Assembly (NCBI GenBank): GCA_947652605.1
Contig: OX393580.1
Coordinates: forward strand, 16,512,159 to 16,576,158
Origin: Elmis aenea
Taxonomy: Eukaryota; Arthropoda; Insecta; Coleoptera; Elmidae
Direction: 5' to 3'
Length of the DNA: 64,000 nt
Within the stretch, counting starts at the first letter, position 1, and the number at the start of each line of letters is the position of its first letter. A program made the position numbers and the translations under genes. A model generated the notes under the pieces. The model was given only the letters and a program-made list of their open reading frames with translations, was not told where the DNA came from and ran no database searches. Shown in pieces: positions 32,086 to 43,624 of the stretch.

Positions 32086-33658
32086 TACAGGGTGCCCATT
32101 TTTCTAACCTGTAGTATGGGTAACTCCGTTAATATTAGAGATACAAAAACGTTTAAATTAGCAAATTTGTGCAGAAGTTAAAGGGAAATCTGATGCCATT
32201 TTCAAATTTGACCTATGTCATCAACTTTTTGAAATATTTTGAAAAAACTGAAAAAGGTCGATTTTTTCAAACTTGAATAATTCCGTAACCATATGAGTTA
32301 GAACAAAAATAAACATTGGCCTTTAAAGATGTTTTTACGTAGATTTTAAATATCTTAACGAAATTTTCATAGCACTCTCGATTTCCGAGTTATAGCACAA
32401 ACTTGCATTTTTTTAAATGGAAGTCATAGTTGGCTGTGTTCTTATTAAAAAGCTTATTTTTTTCTCGTTTCAATGATATAAGGTTTGTTATGCTTTACTC
32501 TTGTAGTTTTTCTTTAACTAAGCAAAAATCATTTGACATGTTCACAGCCTGCTAATAAATGGGAGTTATCCCGTGTTGATGTTCTTTTTTTTTCGATGTG
32601 ACATTAAAGAGTTGTCTCTTATTGTTAGTGTAGCAGTTATTAGCCAGTTACAAATTTTAAAAACAAAACCTCAGAGTTTGTCAAATATAATTTATTGTTT
32701 GTTTTACGTATAAATCTCTCTCTCGTGTTGATCAAAATTTTTGATTGAGTTTATTGTACATTTCAAAAACAATGTGTTGTTCTAATGAAGAAAAAACCAC
32801 ATGCTTTTCTATTACTACGCTTGTAATAGAAATAGTAGAAATTCAAGTGAAATGTATTTGCAAAAATTTATGGAAAGGAGCCAACCAAGAAAGAAATTAT
32901 TTTCGTTATTAGAAACCAATTTAAAAAATACGGGTATACCAAAAAGCCTGATAATATTTCTTCATTAGAAAACTTTGTTTTTGAAATTTATAATAAACAA
33001 AAATTTTGATCAACACGAGACAGAGACATACTTACGTATAACAAACAATAAATTTTATTTGACAAACTCTGAGGTTTTGTTTTTAAAATTTGTAACTGGC
33101 TAATAACTCCTACACTAACAATAAGAGACAACTCTTAAATGTCACATCGAAAAAAAAGAAGATCAACACGGGATAACTCCCATCTATTAGTAGGCTGTGA
33201 ACATGTCAAATGATTTTTGCTTAGTTAAAGAAAAACTACAAGAGTAAAGTATAACAAACCTTATATCATTGAAACGAGAAAAAAATAATCTTTTTAATAA
33301 GACCACAGCCAACTATGACTTCCATTTAAAAAAATGCAAGTTTGTGCTATAACTCGGAAATCGAGAGTGCTATGAAAATTTCGTTAAGATATTTAAAATC
33401 TACGTATAAACATCTATAAAAGCCAATGTTTATTTTTGTTCTAACTCATATGGTTACGGAATTATTCAAGTTTGAAAAAATCGACATTTTTCAGTTTTTT
33501 CAAAATATTTCAAAAAGTTGATGACATAGGTCAAATTTGAAAATGGCATCAGATTTTCCTTTACATTCTGCACAAATTTGCTAATTTAAACGTTTCTGTA
33601 TCTGTAATATTAACGGAGTTACCCATACAACAGGTTAGAAAAATGGGCACCCTGTATA
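32086..33658. mobile_element. CAGGGTG fold-back inserted in the Helitron cluster
   Basis: CAGGGTGCCCATTTTTCTAA (32088) and TTAGAAAAATGGGCACCCTG (to 33656) are perfect complements. Arms of about 700 bases match closely: TGGGTAACTCCGTTAATATT, AGCAAATTTGTGCAGAAGTT, GAAATCGAGAG-type blocks, then GATCAACACGGGATAACTCC. It is inserted at TA directly at the AT-rich 5' edge of Helitron copy 1. Arms this similar suggest a fairly young element. Confidence 0.88.
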
Positions 33659-33673
33659 GAAGATAGAAGAAGA

Positions 33674-33988
33674 CTAGGCGATTTATCCGGCGTTGCACGG
33701 GTGATTACAATTCTCTTTTATCAATCACAGACTACTTGCCCTCCGCGCTTGCTCCCGGCGGACGTTTTCAGACGTTCACTTACAGACTACTCGCGCTCCG
33801 CGCTCGCGCTCGGCGAACGTTTCCGGCCGTTCCCGGGCATTTCCGGTCGTTCTTTATACCACGTTTGATCCGTTAGGTCCTAAATAATAACTGTGGCAAA
33901 TTTGGTCCCGATCGGCCAACGGACCTAGAATTCTATAGCGAACAAACAAACACACAAACACACAAACAAGCTCTTTTATATATATATA
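33674..33988 (-). mobile_element. Non-autonomous Helitron-like element, copy 2
   Basis: Same family as copy 1: minus-strand 3' end with CCCGTGCAACGCCGGA hairpin and CTAG then T at 33673. At its other end it is joined head-to-tail to copy 3, with the TATATATATA tract serving as the junction. About 315 bases. Confidence 0.7.
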
Positions 33989-34248
33989 CTAGCTGATTGA
34001 CCCGGCGTTGCACGGGTGATAACAATTCTCTTTTATCAATCGCAGACTACTCGCGCTCCGCGCTCGCACCCGGCGGACGTTTCCGGTCGTTCCCGGGCAT
34101 TTCCGGCCGTTATTTATACGGCGTTTGATCCGTTGGGTCCTAAATAGTAACTGTGCAAAATTTGGTCCCGATCGGTCAACGGACCTAGGATTCTATAGCG
34201 AACAAACAAACACACAAACAAACAAACAAGCTCTTTTATATATATAGA
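33989..34248 (-). mobile_element. Non-autonomous Helitron-like element, copy 3
   Basis: Minus strand: TCTATATATATAAAAGAGC start (34248), hairpin CCCGTGCAACGCCGGG and CTAG end (33989). It is shorter (260 bases) because part of the GCGCGGAGCG region is missing. It is in tandem with copy 2, as Helitrons often are. Confidence 0.72.
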
Positions 34249-34567
34249 TAGAAGATACAAGCTCTTTTATATATATACAAGCTCTTTTATATACAATATA
34301 GATAGATATAGATTACATAAAACGAGTGCGTAATTGCTTTACAACTCGTGTTATGTAGCTTACTTTTTCTACAAACACATAAAACCTACGATTTTAACGG
34401 CTTTTTGACTAATATACACATGTAATTACGTTGTCTTGTCAATTTTGACGTAAGCCCACTTTGACATTTCTAGACAAGCGTGCGTTTTGCTTACCGTGCG
34501 TTAGGACTCACTTACTATGCATGCAGGCTGTACGGTAAAAGTCATTTACATTAATGGTAGTACAAAA
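34249..34567. other. Helitron 5'-end fragments, then unassigned sequence
   Basis: Two further ACAAGCTCTTTTATATA tails, without bodies, lie at 34257-34310, followed by GATAGATATAGAT. The rest to 34567 is unassigned. Confidence 0.5.
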
Positions 34568-34908
34568 ATAGTTATTTATGTATCAAGGCCAAAAAGTACG
34601 GTTTGGCCGAGGTGCATATTACATTTTTTGTGCGATCGAATTAAAAACAATTTAAATTTTTAGTAATTTTCAAAATTATAGGTTAGAAACTACGCGACAC
34701 TCTGTCACTGACAGACGACGGCGTATGTACTGCATTACCGGCCCTCTCCTTAGCAACGGCCGTAAAAATTACTTTTTCGGCCGTTGCTAAGGGTAACGGC
34801 CTGAAAAGTAAGTTTTACGGCCGTTGCTAAGGATAGGGCCGGTAATGCAGTACTTTATGGTTGCTAACGCGTCCGTCAAACAGCAGTTTCTAGTACGATC
34901 GCACAAAA
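34568..34908 (-). mobile_element. GC-rich hairpin element, copy 2 (GCAACGGCCG repeats)
   Basis: This is the opposite-orientation copy of 19818-20153: ATAGTTATTTATGTATCAAG at 34568, GTGCGATCGAATT, CTGTCACTGACAGACG, GCATTACCGGCCCTCTCC, the alternating GCAACGGCCG blocks, and the GTACGATCGCAC end at about 34893-34904. Order and spacing are the same, with scattered mismatches. Confidence 0.75.
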
Positions 34909-36819
34909 ACTTATTTATGTTGCATTACTGAATGTTTTTTTTTGTAGTTTATTATGTACCGTGCTCTAAGCCTATGTTGATTAAATATTTTTTGTTGTGG
35001 GGAACCAAGACTTGGATGCATTTTTTAGTATTTATAAATGTTGTACCTACATATTACGTACCGGTTCGGTACGCCTCTGACGCGATATTATATGTGGTTT
35101 TTTTGAATATCAAATAACGCTTTTATCATAAAACTTTCAACGTTATTTTATGATATTAAATTTAATACTCCTCTGTATTGTGCTGATACTTCCAAGGAAG
35201 GTTATTTGACGTTAACTTCTACGTATATTGTAATATTCTGTTCATAAAAAGCAAATGGTCTTTTAGTAGTTTCTTTCGTGCAATATTATTTTACGTGCCA
35301 TTTCGGTTTTGACCATTACATGACGTAAAATTGTTCTTGTGTTTAAATTTATAGTACTCAACAACTGTCAAGTCTATTTATTAATTAGCAGTGTAAAGCT
35401 TTAAGTTAAATGACATCAATTTATTAGCTGACGAAAATTTTCACATCTCGCTAAAAAAGTTATTAAATAAGTTAGGTTTTCTGTCTGAAACACTTCAAGT
35501 GGGCAACGTGTTTATCAGTGGTATTTTTAATTAAATTAACTTGTAGTTTATTACTAGCCATTTCGTTAATGCATAAACTTTCCACAATATCATTTTGTTT
35601 ATAGCGCAAAATAATTAAATAAACCACATAGGTACGATCTAACCCAAGCACAAAAGTCATTAATTAAATATACGGAACTTCGTTTTACAATGCTAGATTA
35701 TTTTGTTAAAGTATGATATGTTATAAACTTGAAATTTTATTGAATTATTTCTGTTTTCATCAATTTTTATTATTGTGAAAATAAAATAAGCAAGGTTTCT
35801 CAATTTTAGCCGCAAGGGCTAATAGCAATTCGCCAGAAGATTTTGAAATTTAAGATTAGAGCAGCCTGTTTGTTGTTGTTGGTTTCATGTGAAGATTGTT
35901 TTTATGAATTTTACACCCAAAGGCACCATGTGCTTTAAAAATTCCGCGGTATGAGTTTTAAATAACGTTGTCCTTAAAAATGTTCTCAAGCGATAATATC
36001 AAAATTTAAATGTATCACTCATTAAAATATCGTTACTTTCATTTTTAATCGTGATTTGTTTTAGACTGCGCATTAATTGCAATTAACTGCTCACCGGATA
36101 TTATAGATACCGCAACAATGCAGGACTTTACCTTGAATTTTTGCATATAAAATTAACCATAAAGTCATGAATAAGGCATTTTATCTGCGCAGTGTAATAT
36201 AATTCTGATTGAGCAGAGATATCCATTAAATCGCACATAATTTTAAACGCTTGGTAAATTAATATGAGAAAGAAATGGTAATTAAAGAACTTCGTAAAGT
36301 TTTCTTGGCAAATATAACAGCTTTTACTGTACACTTTAAAAATTTTGTTGTTGCAGTTTTATTTGTAAATTAGTGATTTCCTAGTTGCATTAGTAGGTTC
36401 CAATTCCGAGAATTTTAGAATGCAGTTTGTGCAATCTACGTATTGTGCACGTGAAAATTTGATTTTTATAAGACTATTTAAGTGTGTAAGTTTAGTTTTA
36501 CTTAAAAAAGCACTTTGGATGATCTCAAGTCGACGGTTTCAAAGAATAAAAGCGACGCTGGTGTCGCCGGCGTTTTATGGCAGTTCTTAAGGTAAAATCC
36601 TCTGTGTTTGACCACATAATTGCAATATTAACATAACTAACTGATGTAGCAATAATTTTCAGTAGTAATATAACAAAAGCATTGAAAATTGTCGATAATT
36701 TTTGGTAAATATGCCCGAATGCAAGTTGAGCTGAAAAGACACGAGTGGTCGAAGTGCACAAGTGATTTTTTCTGATTCAACATGCATGAGTGAAGATTTG
36801 TCAAAAATTATAGATTATT
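34909..36819. other. No recognisable feature
   Basis: AT-rich, unique-looking sequence. Frames at 34932, 35472, 36128 and 36525 have no family resemblance. Confidence 0.4.
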
Positions 36820-37345
36820 TGCAATGCACAAGTTATATTTTGTCAGAAAATTTCCTTTACCTAACCTATCTGTCAAATTAAATGTATGTTATGAGAAATC
36901 TTGCAAGTAAGTACTGTCAGAGTGGTGCGTCAGGGGTGTGGTTTGATCTATATTAAAGTAACGCTACTGGTCGCTGAAATTCGTCAAAAAATTATTAAGA
37001 CCAAAATATTGAACTCCCTCCCCAAATTTATATTTTCGACCAATCACAAACTCAGATTTCTTAGAAACGACCAATAAATGCATGAGAATCTGTTAATTGC
37101 GAAAAGGATATTATCAGTGTATGATTATGTTTATTGGTCTTTTCTAGGAAATATAAGTTTGTTATTGGTCGAAAACGCAAATTTGACAGGAGGATCAACA
37201 TCTAACATGGGAATGTAAAATTATTACCGTGCAATAATGCTCTTATTGGTAATCTCTAGAAGATTTAAGATTAGTGATTGGTTGAAAACGCAAATTTGAC
37301 AGATGAAGGAAATTTTCAGAATTATAGAGTGTACAAATTTTTTTT
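36820..37345. repeat. Complex inverted/direct repeat, probably an old fold-back
   Basis: CAGAAAATTTCCTTTACCTA, then CTGTCAAATT (36843-36880) is mirrored at 37290-37322 (AATTTGACAGATGAAGGAAA). A second pair, CGACCAATCACAAACTCAGA (37037) and AAGTTTGTTATTGGTCG (37155), lies inside. ATTGGTCGAAAACGCAAATT recurs directly at 37170 and, slightly changed, 37276. Confidence 0.6.
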
Positions 37346-37790
37346 ACATTTTAAATCGATTCAATGAAAATGAGTTTTACGAAATAATGTTCATTGCTAA
37401 ACTAGACCCTACGCGATAGTAAAATTTCACGACGCTCATTCTCTCAGTCAGCAACAAAGTTAGAACCACTCTGAAACAACGTCCTTTAACTTAAAACCCT
37501 CTTTTAAACTTCATAGGTCCGAGAATATAGCCCCATTGCTTTAATAGACGTTAGCAGCACAGCTGTGTTCAGAAGTCCCTGGTCTCGACGCAACATTAAT
37601 TTGATGGTGACCACAAAATAAGTTGGCCTTGACGTCTTGATTAATTACTGTTATCCTAGTTTTATACCGCCTAAGTTTGTTTAGGAGTGACACTTCCGAC
37701 AAACAGGGGTTTTCCCTGGATTAAATCTAATGCATTCAGCAACACAATTACATATTCTGGTGTTTAATGTTATCAGTAAAGTTTGAGGTT
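37346..37790. other. No recognisable feature
   Basis: Unique-looking sequence with slightly higher GC around 37530-37650; no supported frame. Confidence 0.4.
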
Positions 37791-38204
37791 TTAAACTTAA
37801 AGTTCAATAACTAAAAAGTGAGTAAAGATATTTTAGTAAAATTAACAGGGCCTGTTTATTTCAAGTATATAAAACTATCTTTTAAGTTTTAATAAAATTT
37901 CTCAATCTGTCTGTGCGTACGGGATGCAAGCAGCTTATGCAATATTATTCCTGATTTTAAACTTATAAAGGTCAATAACTAAAAAATTAATATTGATGTT
38001 TTATTAAAATTTACAAGAAATGTTTACTTTAGGTATATAAAACTATCTCTTTAGTTGTAATAAAATTTCTTAATCTGTCTGTCCGTACGTAATGCAAGTG
38101 GCTTAAACATTAAATTATCCCTGATTTTTAAACCTATAAAGTTCAATAACTAAAAATTTAATAAAGATATTTTAGTAAAATTTACAGCGCATGATCATTT
38201 TACA
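37791..38204. repeat. About 170-bp tandem repeat, 2.5 units, cut by a fold-back
   Basis: Units start at about 37793, 37961 and 38131 (AAAGTTCAATAACTAAAAA motif) and each contains GTATATAAAACTATCTTTT, then CAATCTGTCTGTGCGTAC. The third unit is broken at 38204 by the fold-back 38205-39848 and resumes at about 39849 with GTCTGTCCGTACTTAAC. Confidence 0.75.
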
Positions 38205-39848
38205 TACAGTGTGTACAAAAAGTAACGTAACGGATCAATATCTCGTCTTGACAACTTTCCAAAATTTTTTTTAAAAAGTTGTTTGTGGTAAATTACTAAA
38301 TAACCTTGAATTATTTTTAACTATACACAGTGTTTTGTTTTTGCTCACCGAAACGTCACTATGTTTTTTTTTTAATGGAACACCAAGTATATTTTATAAT
38401 TTTTAAGTGTAAAATTCAATTCTCTCTCTAAAACATATTGATTTTATATATCTAAATTTATTCGTTTATGAGTTATTTAAGTTTTTATAAAAATATTGAC
38501 AGAAACAGGAGTCTAAAAAAATAATGATATATCACAACTTGGCAATGTCAGAACGAATTCCTTTGAAACTTTTTTGTACAATGGGGTCACAATAGTTGAC
38601 TAGTTAAAATTTTAGTTTTTGCGGTTTTCTTGATAAGTTACGGATACAAACACAATATTTAATAACACCAAACCAGTAGGCTTTGAAAGTATCTTGAAAA
38701 TTTGTTTTAAATGGTCAATACTATTATATTTTGATCTTTAAACTGAAAGATTTGTCAAATTAACAATTAATTATGAAAAAACGTACATAAAAATTAAAGT
38801 TTGATCTAGATTATTCTAGATAAAAAAGTTTTATTTTTCAGGGTACGACAAAAATATCCGCTTAGAACGCATATTGCATGATTACTTTCGTATACCTGAA
38901 GTGCACAACTAATATTTAAAAAATATATATATATTCTTAATAGTAACTATATACTGCTCCTATAAAGAGAATATTTTTAGTAGCATGACTTCGATTAGTC
39001 ACATTATGTTTATTAAAATATACAATAAACGATTTTCTAGTGCCTTTTTTCGCAATAGTTTCGTAAATAAATAATTATTATACCCTTTTCACAAACCCAA
39101 AAAAAATTGTATTAAACTTGTATTTCTTAAAAAATTAATTAAACACACGATGCAAAATACAGTCAAACGATAAAAATGGAGATGCATTTGACATTTAAAA
39201 CAATATTTCGAGATATTTTTAAAGCCTACTAGTTTATTGCTATATTAAATAGTGCTTGTATCCGTAAATTATCAATCAAACCGCAATAACTTAAGAAATA
39301 CTTATTTTAGACATAATTGACATTTAATACTTTTCAAGAAAATTACATGATCATAAGAAAATGTAAAATATATAGGGTGTTCCATTTTAAAAAACCGACC
39401 GGGTCTAAGGAACACCCTGTGTATTATTTTAAAATTGTAACTAGTCAACAACCATTGTGACCCCATCGTACAACAAAGTTTCAAAGGAATTCGTTCTGAC
39501 ATTGCCAAGTTGTGAAAAATCATTATTTTTTTATGTTTCTGTTTCTGTCGATATTTTTATAAAAACTTAAATAACTCAAAAACGACTGAATTTAGATACA
39601 TAAAATTGATATGTTTTAGTTAGAGAATTGAATTTTACACTTAAAAATTATAAAATATATTGGGTGTTCCATTTAAAAAAACATAGTGACGTATCGGTGC
39701 GCAAAAAACAAAACACTGTGTATAGTTTAAAAAAATTTAAGGTTATGTAGTAAATTACCAAAAACAACTTTTGTAAAAACAAATTTTTGGAAAGTTGTCA
39801 CAAGACGTGAAATTGATCCGTTACGTTACTTTTTGTACACATTGTATA
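38205..39848. mobile_element. CAGTGTG/CACATTG fold-back, nested ends
   Basis: CAGTGTGTACAAAAAGTAAC (38207) and GTTACTTTTTGTACACATTG (to about 39844) pair. Inside, GAACACCAAGTATATTTTAT (38380) mirrors ATATATTGGGTGTTCC (39655), and CAATGTCAGAACGAATTCC (38555) mirrors 39483-39505. It therefore contains several old pairs of ends, like the composite at 18854. Frame 39302-39523 is arm sequence. Confidence 0.83.
39374..39420. mobile_element. Micro-element, about 46 bp, AGGGTGTTCC/GGAACACCCTG ends
   Basis: AGGGTGTTCC at 39375 and GGAACACCCTG at about 39409-39419 enclose fewer than 30 bases. It lies in one arm of the 38205 fold-back. Similar to the micro-element at 18976-19036. Confidence 0.55.
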
Positions 39849-41415
39849 TGAAGTCTGTCCGTACTTAACATATGTAGTTTTATACAGCAAAATTATCCTT
39901 GATTTTGGTACGTGCCAAAACTTATCAAATTTAACCGAAAAAGGATGAAGGGCTAGCGATTATTATTTGAATGAACTGGGCGAATGTTTGATATTTGGGG
40001 TGTAAATAACGCATGGAAGAAGTTATAAGTCATTCGCTTTAGTTTAAAATTTGTCGATATTTTCTTAAAAAAAGGTGCCGACTGTAGTCTTTTCCCTGAA
40101 AATAGTGAAAAGTATAGCTCTTGCAATTTTTTATATTTTGATGATTTTTATTGACCAATATTACGAATTAGTAACGAGATTGTGATCATTATTTACTTCA
40201 AATTAATTGCATTAATGTAATAACCTTTTTTGCATTAGTTTACTATAATGTTTCAATTTTTGCCATTTTTACGAACCGCAGGTCAAGGGTTTTCATTTAA
40301 CCGACTTCCAAATCCATATTATAATTATATTTGGCGAATATAAACCCACGCGAAGCCCATTGCTGTTCTCAATTTGTCGAGGATTACTCCTGGGGCCACT
40401 GGCAAATAACATCCACCTACAGTCCCCGTCGTGGGGCGAAAGACAATCCGGGAAAGTTGTGAATCTCGCAGTGCTCCATGTAAACGCTGAAAGCTTCACT
40501 GAGTCCACAAATATCCCTTGATATTCGGTTGCCTGTTATTACAGTTGTACAAATCCTCTACCGGGTTATTCTACTTTTGACTCGATAGGCCAACAGTCTC
40601 GCTATATTAACTTACATTTAACTAGAATCTGGTACAAAAAGGAAAAGGGATTTTTCCCTTAAAACTTTGCACTTGTAAATTTTTAATGGAAATTTCTAAA
40701 TCGTTATTTTAATAAAATTTGGCTAAATAATGCTTAATTAGGGTATACATTTTGTTGTTAAGCAAGTTTCAAGCCATTTTCCATAGTTTCAAAAATTGTT
40801 TCTTTAAAAAAAGTGCCAAAACTTTGTTTTGATAACTAACAATCATTATTTACGAGAGTGCAGAGACCTGATGGAATTAAATACTGTGCTTTTTGCTACG
40901 AAAGCACAGTTCAATCGATGTCGGTGTTATATATATTGAATTCTTTTTATAGCCATTTCGTAATTTAATACTCATCAAATATTTTGTAGCGCGACTAAAA
41001 ATACATCGCTATGATAAATAATTCGTCTAATGAAACTGGATAGACTAATGCAACTCTTGCATGAGTGTATTTTCAGCGTCCGTTTATTTTACTGTTAAAC
41101 AAGACAGCTAAACTAACTCTGAACATGTAATATAGTGGACTTGAAGCATGAACAAGACAAGTACTTAGTTGTTGCTAGAGCTAACAGTAACATACGTCAA
41201 GATACACCTACAATTCTAAACTTTATCGTGATGAGCACTGAAAGTTTATTTTTCTTGGAAAGATTTACAATAGATGTATGTGTAAACATACAAACTTAAT
41301 TTGCATGTACTTAAAAATTGCAAATTTTTTTTAGCAAATCAGTATTTGAAACCTATCAGTATTACTTTATTTGTTACAAAGCGTTTCAGTTTTCCCAAAA
41401 AATACCCCAAAAATA
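39849..41415. other. Unassigned sequence with a GC-richer island
   Basis: 39849-39905 continues the tandem repeat described at 37791. Around 40340-40510 the sequence becomes clearly more GC-rich (GGATTACTCCTGGGGCCACT, CAGTCCCCGTCGTGGGGCG) than its surroundings, with no repeat hallmark; the 71-codon minus frame there is not recognised. The rest is AT-rich. Confidence 0.4.
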
Positions 41416-42930
41416 TACAGGATTCTCGTTTTTCGAGGGCCACTATGGGGATCTCGTAAACGGTAAGAGTTATGATTTCGGTTAAATTAGAGCAAAGTTG
41501 TATATTCAGGTGCTTAATAATTTGATGCAAACAGAACTTATCTAGCTCTTTTAGTTTTTGAGATATAGGAAAAAAAGTAAAAAAGTGTTTTTTTTTGCGC
41601 GTAACTTTTTCATTTGATGTCGAATTTCATTTCTGTAAAAACTTTTTCATAGCCACGTTTTGCTGGGAATCAAATTTCCCAATTATATTTTCCGTGCGAT
41701 GTTTCGTTTTTTTTAAACCATCATCAGGTCAATTTTTTCTTATGGACGCTATATCTGATTTTAACGCCAATTTGTAGAGCATTTTTTTCTGAATTCAACA
41801 ATGTATAACACTTGTCATTTTTTTGAAACAATTGTTGTTAAAAGTGGCAAAAACAAATTAGTATTATATTTAAAACAAATCCCAATCGGCATGGTAAATA
41901 ATTGTCTTTGTCCCTTTTTCCTCGGAAACAGGTAAGTAAACCGCATGAAATTACTAATTCAAAAAAAAGGTATCAATAAATATGTTAGAATGCATTAACA
42001 TTGTTCACTTATTAAGAAATATTTTTAGAATATTTTCTTCGGTTAAGTAATAAATTTCTCTAAAATATGTATTTAATCCTTATTTGGCATACAATTATTT
42101 GTAACAAAAAATAACGAGTTATGCCTTTTATCTGCGTTAATGACTTCTAAGAAGCAAAAAGCGTAAAGAGATTTCTGGACGTTTTTTGTAAACTATGAAC
42201 ACTTACATTATTTGATTACGAAAATTTTGTTACAAATAATTGTACCTATGTCAAATAAGGGATTAAATACACATTTTAGAGAAATTTATTACTTAACCGA
42301 AAAAAATATTCCAAAAATATTTGCTAATAATTGAACAATGTTAATGCATTCCTAACGTATTTATTAATACCGATTTTTTAAATTAAATTCCTTTAATAGT
42401 AATTTCATACGGTTTACTCACCTGCTTCCAAGGAAAAAGGGACAAAGACAATTATTTACCATGCCGATTAGGGTTTGTTTTAAATAAAATATTTGTTTTT
42501 GCCATTTTTAACAACAATTGTTTCAAAAAAGTGCCAACTGTTATACATTGTCGAATTCAGAATAAAATGCTCTACAAATTGGCGTTAAAATCAGATATAA
42601 GAAAAAATTGACCTGATAATGGTTTTAAAAAAACGAAACGTCGCACGGAAAATATAATTGGGAAATTTGATTCCTTGCAAAAAGTGGCCATGAAAATGTT
42701 TTTACAAAAATGAAATTTGACATCAAATAAAAAAGTTACGGACAAAATACAAAAAAACACTTTTTTACTTTTTTCTCTATATCTCAAAAACTAAAAGAGC
42801 TAGATAAGTTCTGTTTGCATCAAATTATTAACCACCTGCATATACAACTTTGCCCTACTTTAACCGAAGTCGTAACTCTTACCGTTTACGAGATCCCCAT
42901 AGTGGCCCTCGAAAAACGAGAACCCTGTAT
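41416..42930. mobile_element. CAGG-type fold-back element
   Basis: TACAGGATTCTCGTTTTTCG (41416) pairs with CGAAAAACGAGAACCCTGTA (to about 42929). The arms hold CACTATGGGGATCTCGTAAA, GAGCTAGATAAGTTCTGTTT and TTTCATTTGATGTCGAATTT or mirror forms, over about 700 bases. Frames at 41339, 41595 and 42572 are the two arms read in opposite senses. No transposase frame is visible. Confidence 0.85.
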
Positions 42931-42948
42931 TAAACACGTTTAAAACAT

Positions 42949-43171
42949 TTTATTCTTCAGGCTTTCGCGGCTATCGTCCATGTTACAATCTTCGTTCCCG
43001 GGTTTGGAACCGCGTCTTCTTGATTTTTGTGACGTTTCGACCATTCTATGTTGGTCTTTATCAAACGACAGTCGTTTGATAAAGACCAACATAGAATGGT
43101 CGAAACGTCACAAAAATCAAGAAGACGCGGTTCCAAACCCGGGAACGAAGATTGTAACACGTTTAAAACAT
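42949..43171. repeat. 179-bp palindrome flanked by 16-bp direct repeats
   Basis: The arms TGTTACAATCTTCGTTCCCG... (from 42981) and ...GAAGATTGTAACA (to 43159) match almost base for base around a centre at about 43070 (CAAACGACAGTCGTTTG). AACACGTTTAAAACAT occurs at 42933-42948 and again at 43156-43171, the size of a retroposition-type target duplication. About 30 bases (TTTATTCTTCAGGCTTTCGC...) lie only on the left. The overlapping frames on both strands are palindrome artefacts. Confidence 0.8.
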
Positions 43172-43616
43172 ATTTTAAGGAAGTTGTAATATGCATAATA
43201 ATTATTACAGCAGTTAGTGGAATAATCTAACGGTAACTAAAAAATCAAGATATGCAGATAGCTAGTGTTGTATTTAAATATTTTTTCTAGTGATAGTCTA
43301 TAGTGTAAAATTTTCCCACGCGCTGCTAGTAATTTCCGGGTGTAGCAAACTTTTAAAACAACTATGCAACGATGAAATACGAGATGCTCCTAGGTTATAA
43401 ACATCTTTGGCTTTCATTACGTTGTTCTACGCAAGATTTTGGAGCAATAATTTTCCCAAGCGACTTCATATTTCCTCCCCATATTGCCAAGCTAAAGACT
43501 TACTGCTCTACACTCCACTTCCGCGGTACAAAATAAAGAATTTTCGTATTAATTCGCAGTGGAGTCACGTATTATCGTCAATAAACTATGGTTCCAATAT
43601 TAGTGACTTTTTTTGT
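43172..43616. other. No recognisable feature
   Basis: Unique-looking sequence before the hAT; the 75-codon frame at 43407-43634 has no resemblance to a known family. Confidence 0.4.
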
Positions 43617-43624
43617 ATCAGAAG

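Noticed and set aside
42957..43230. Three overlapping frames on both strands, with nearly the same protein read in both directions
   Set aside because: The region is a palindrome, so the same sequence reads alike on both strands; no coding support.
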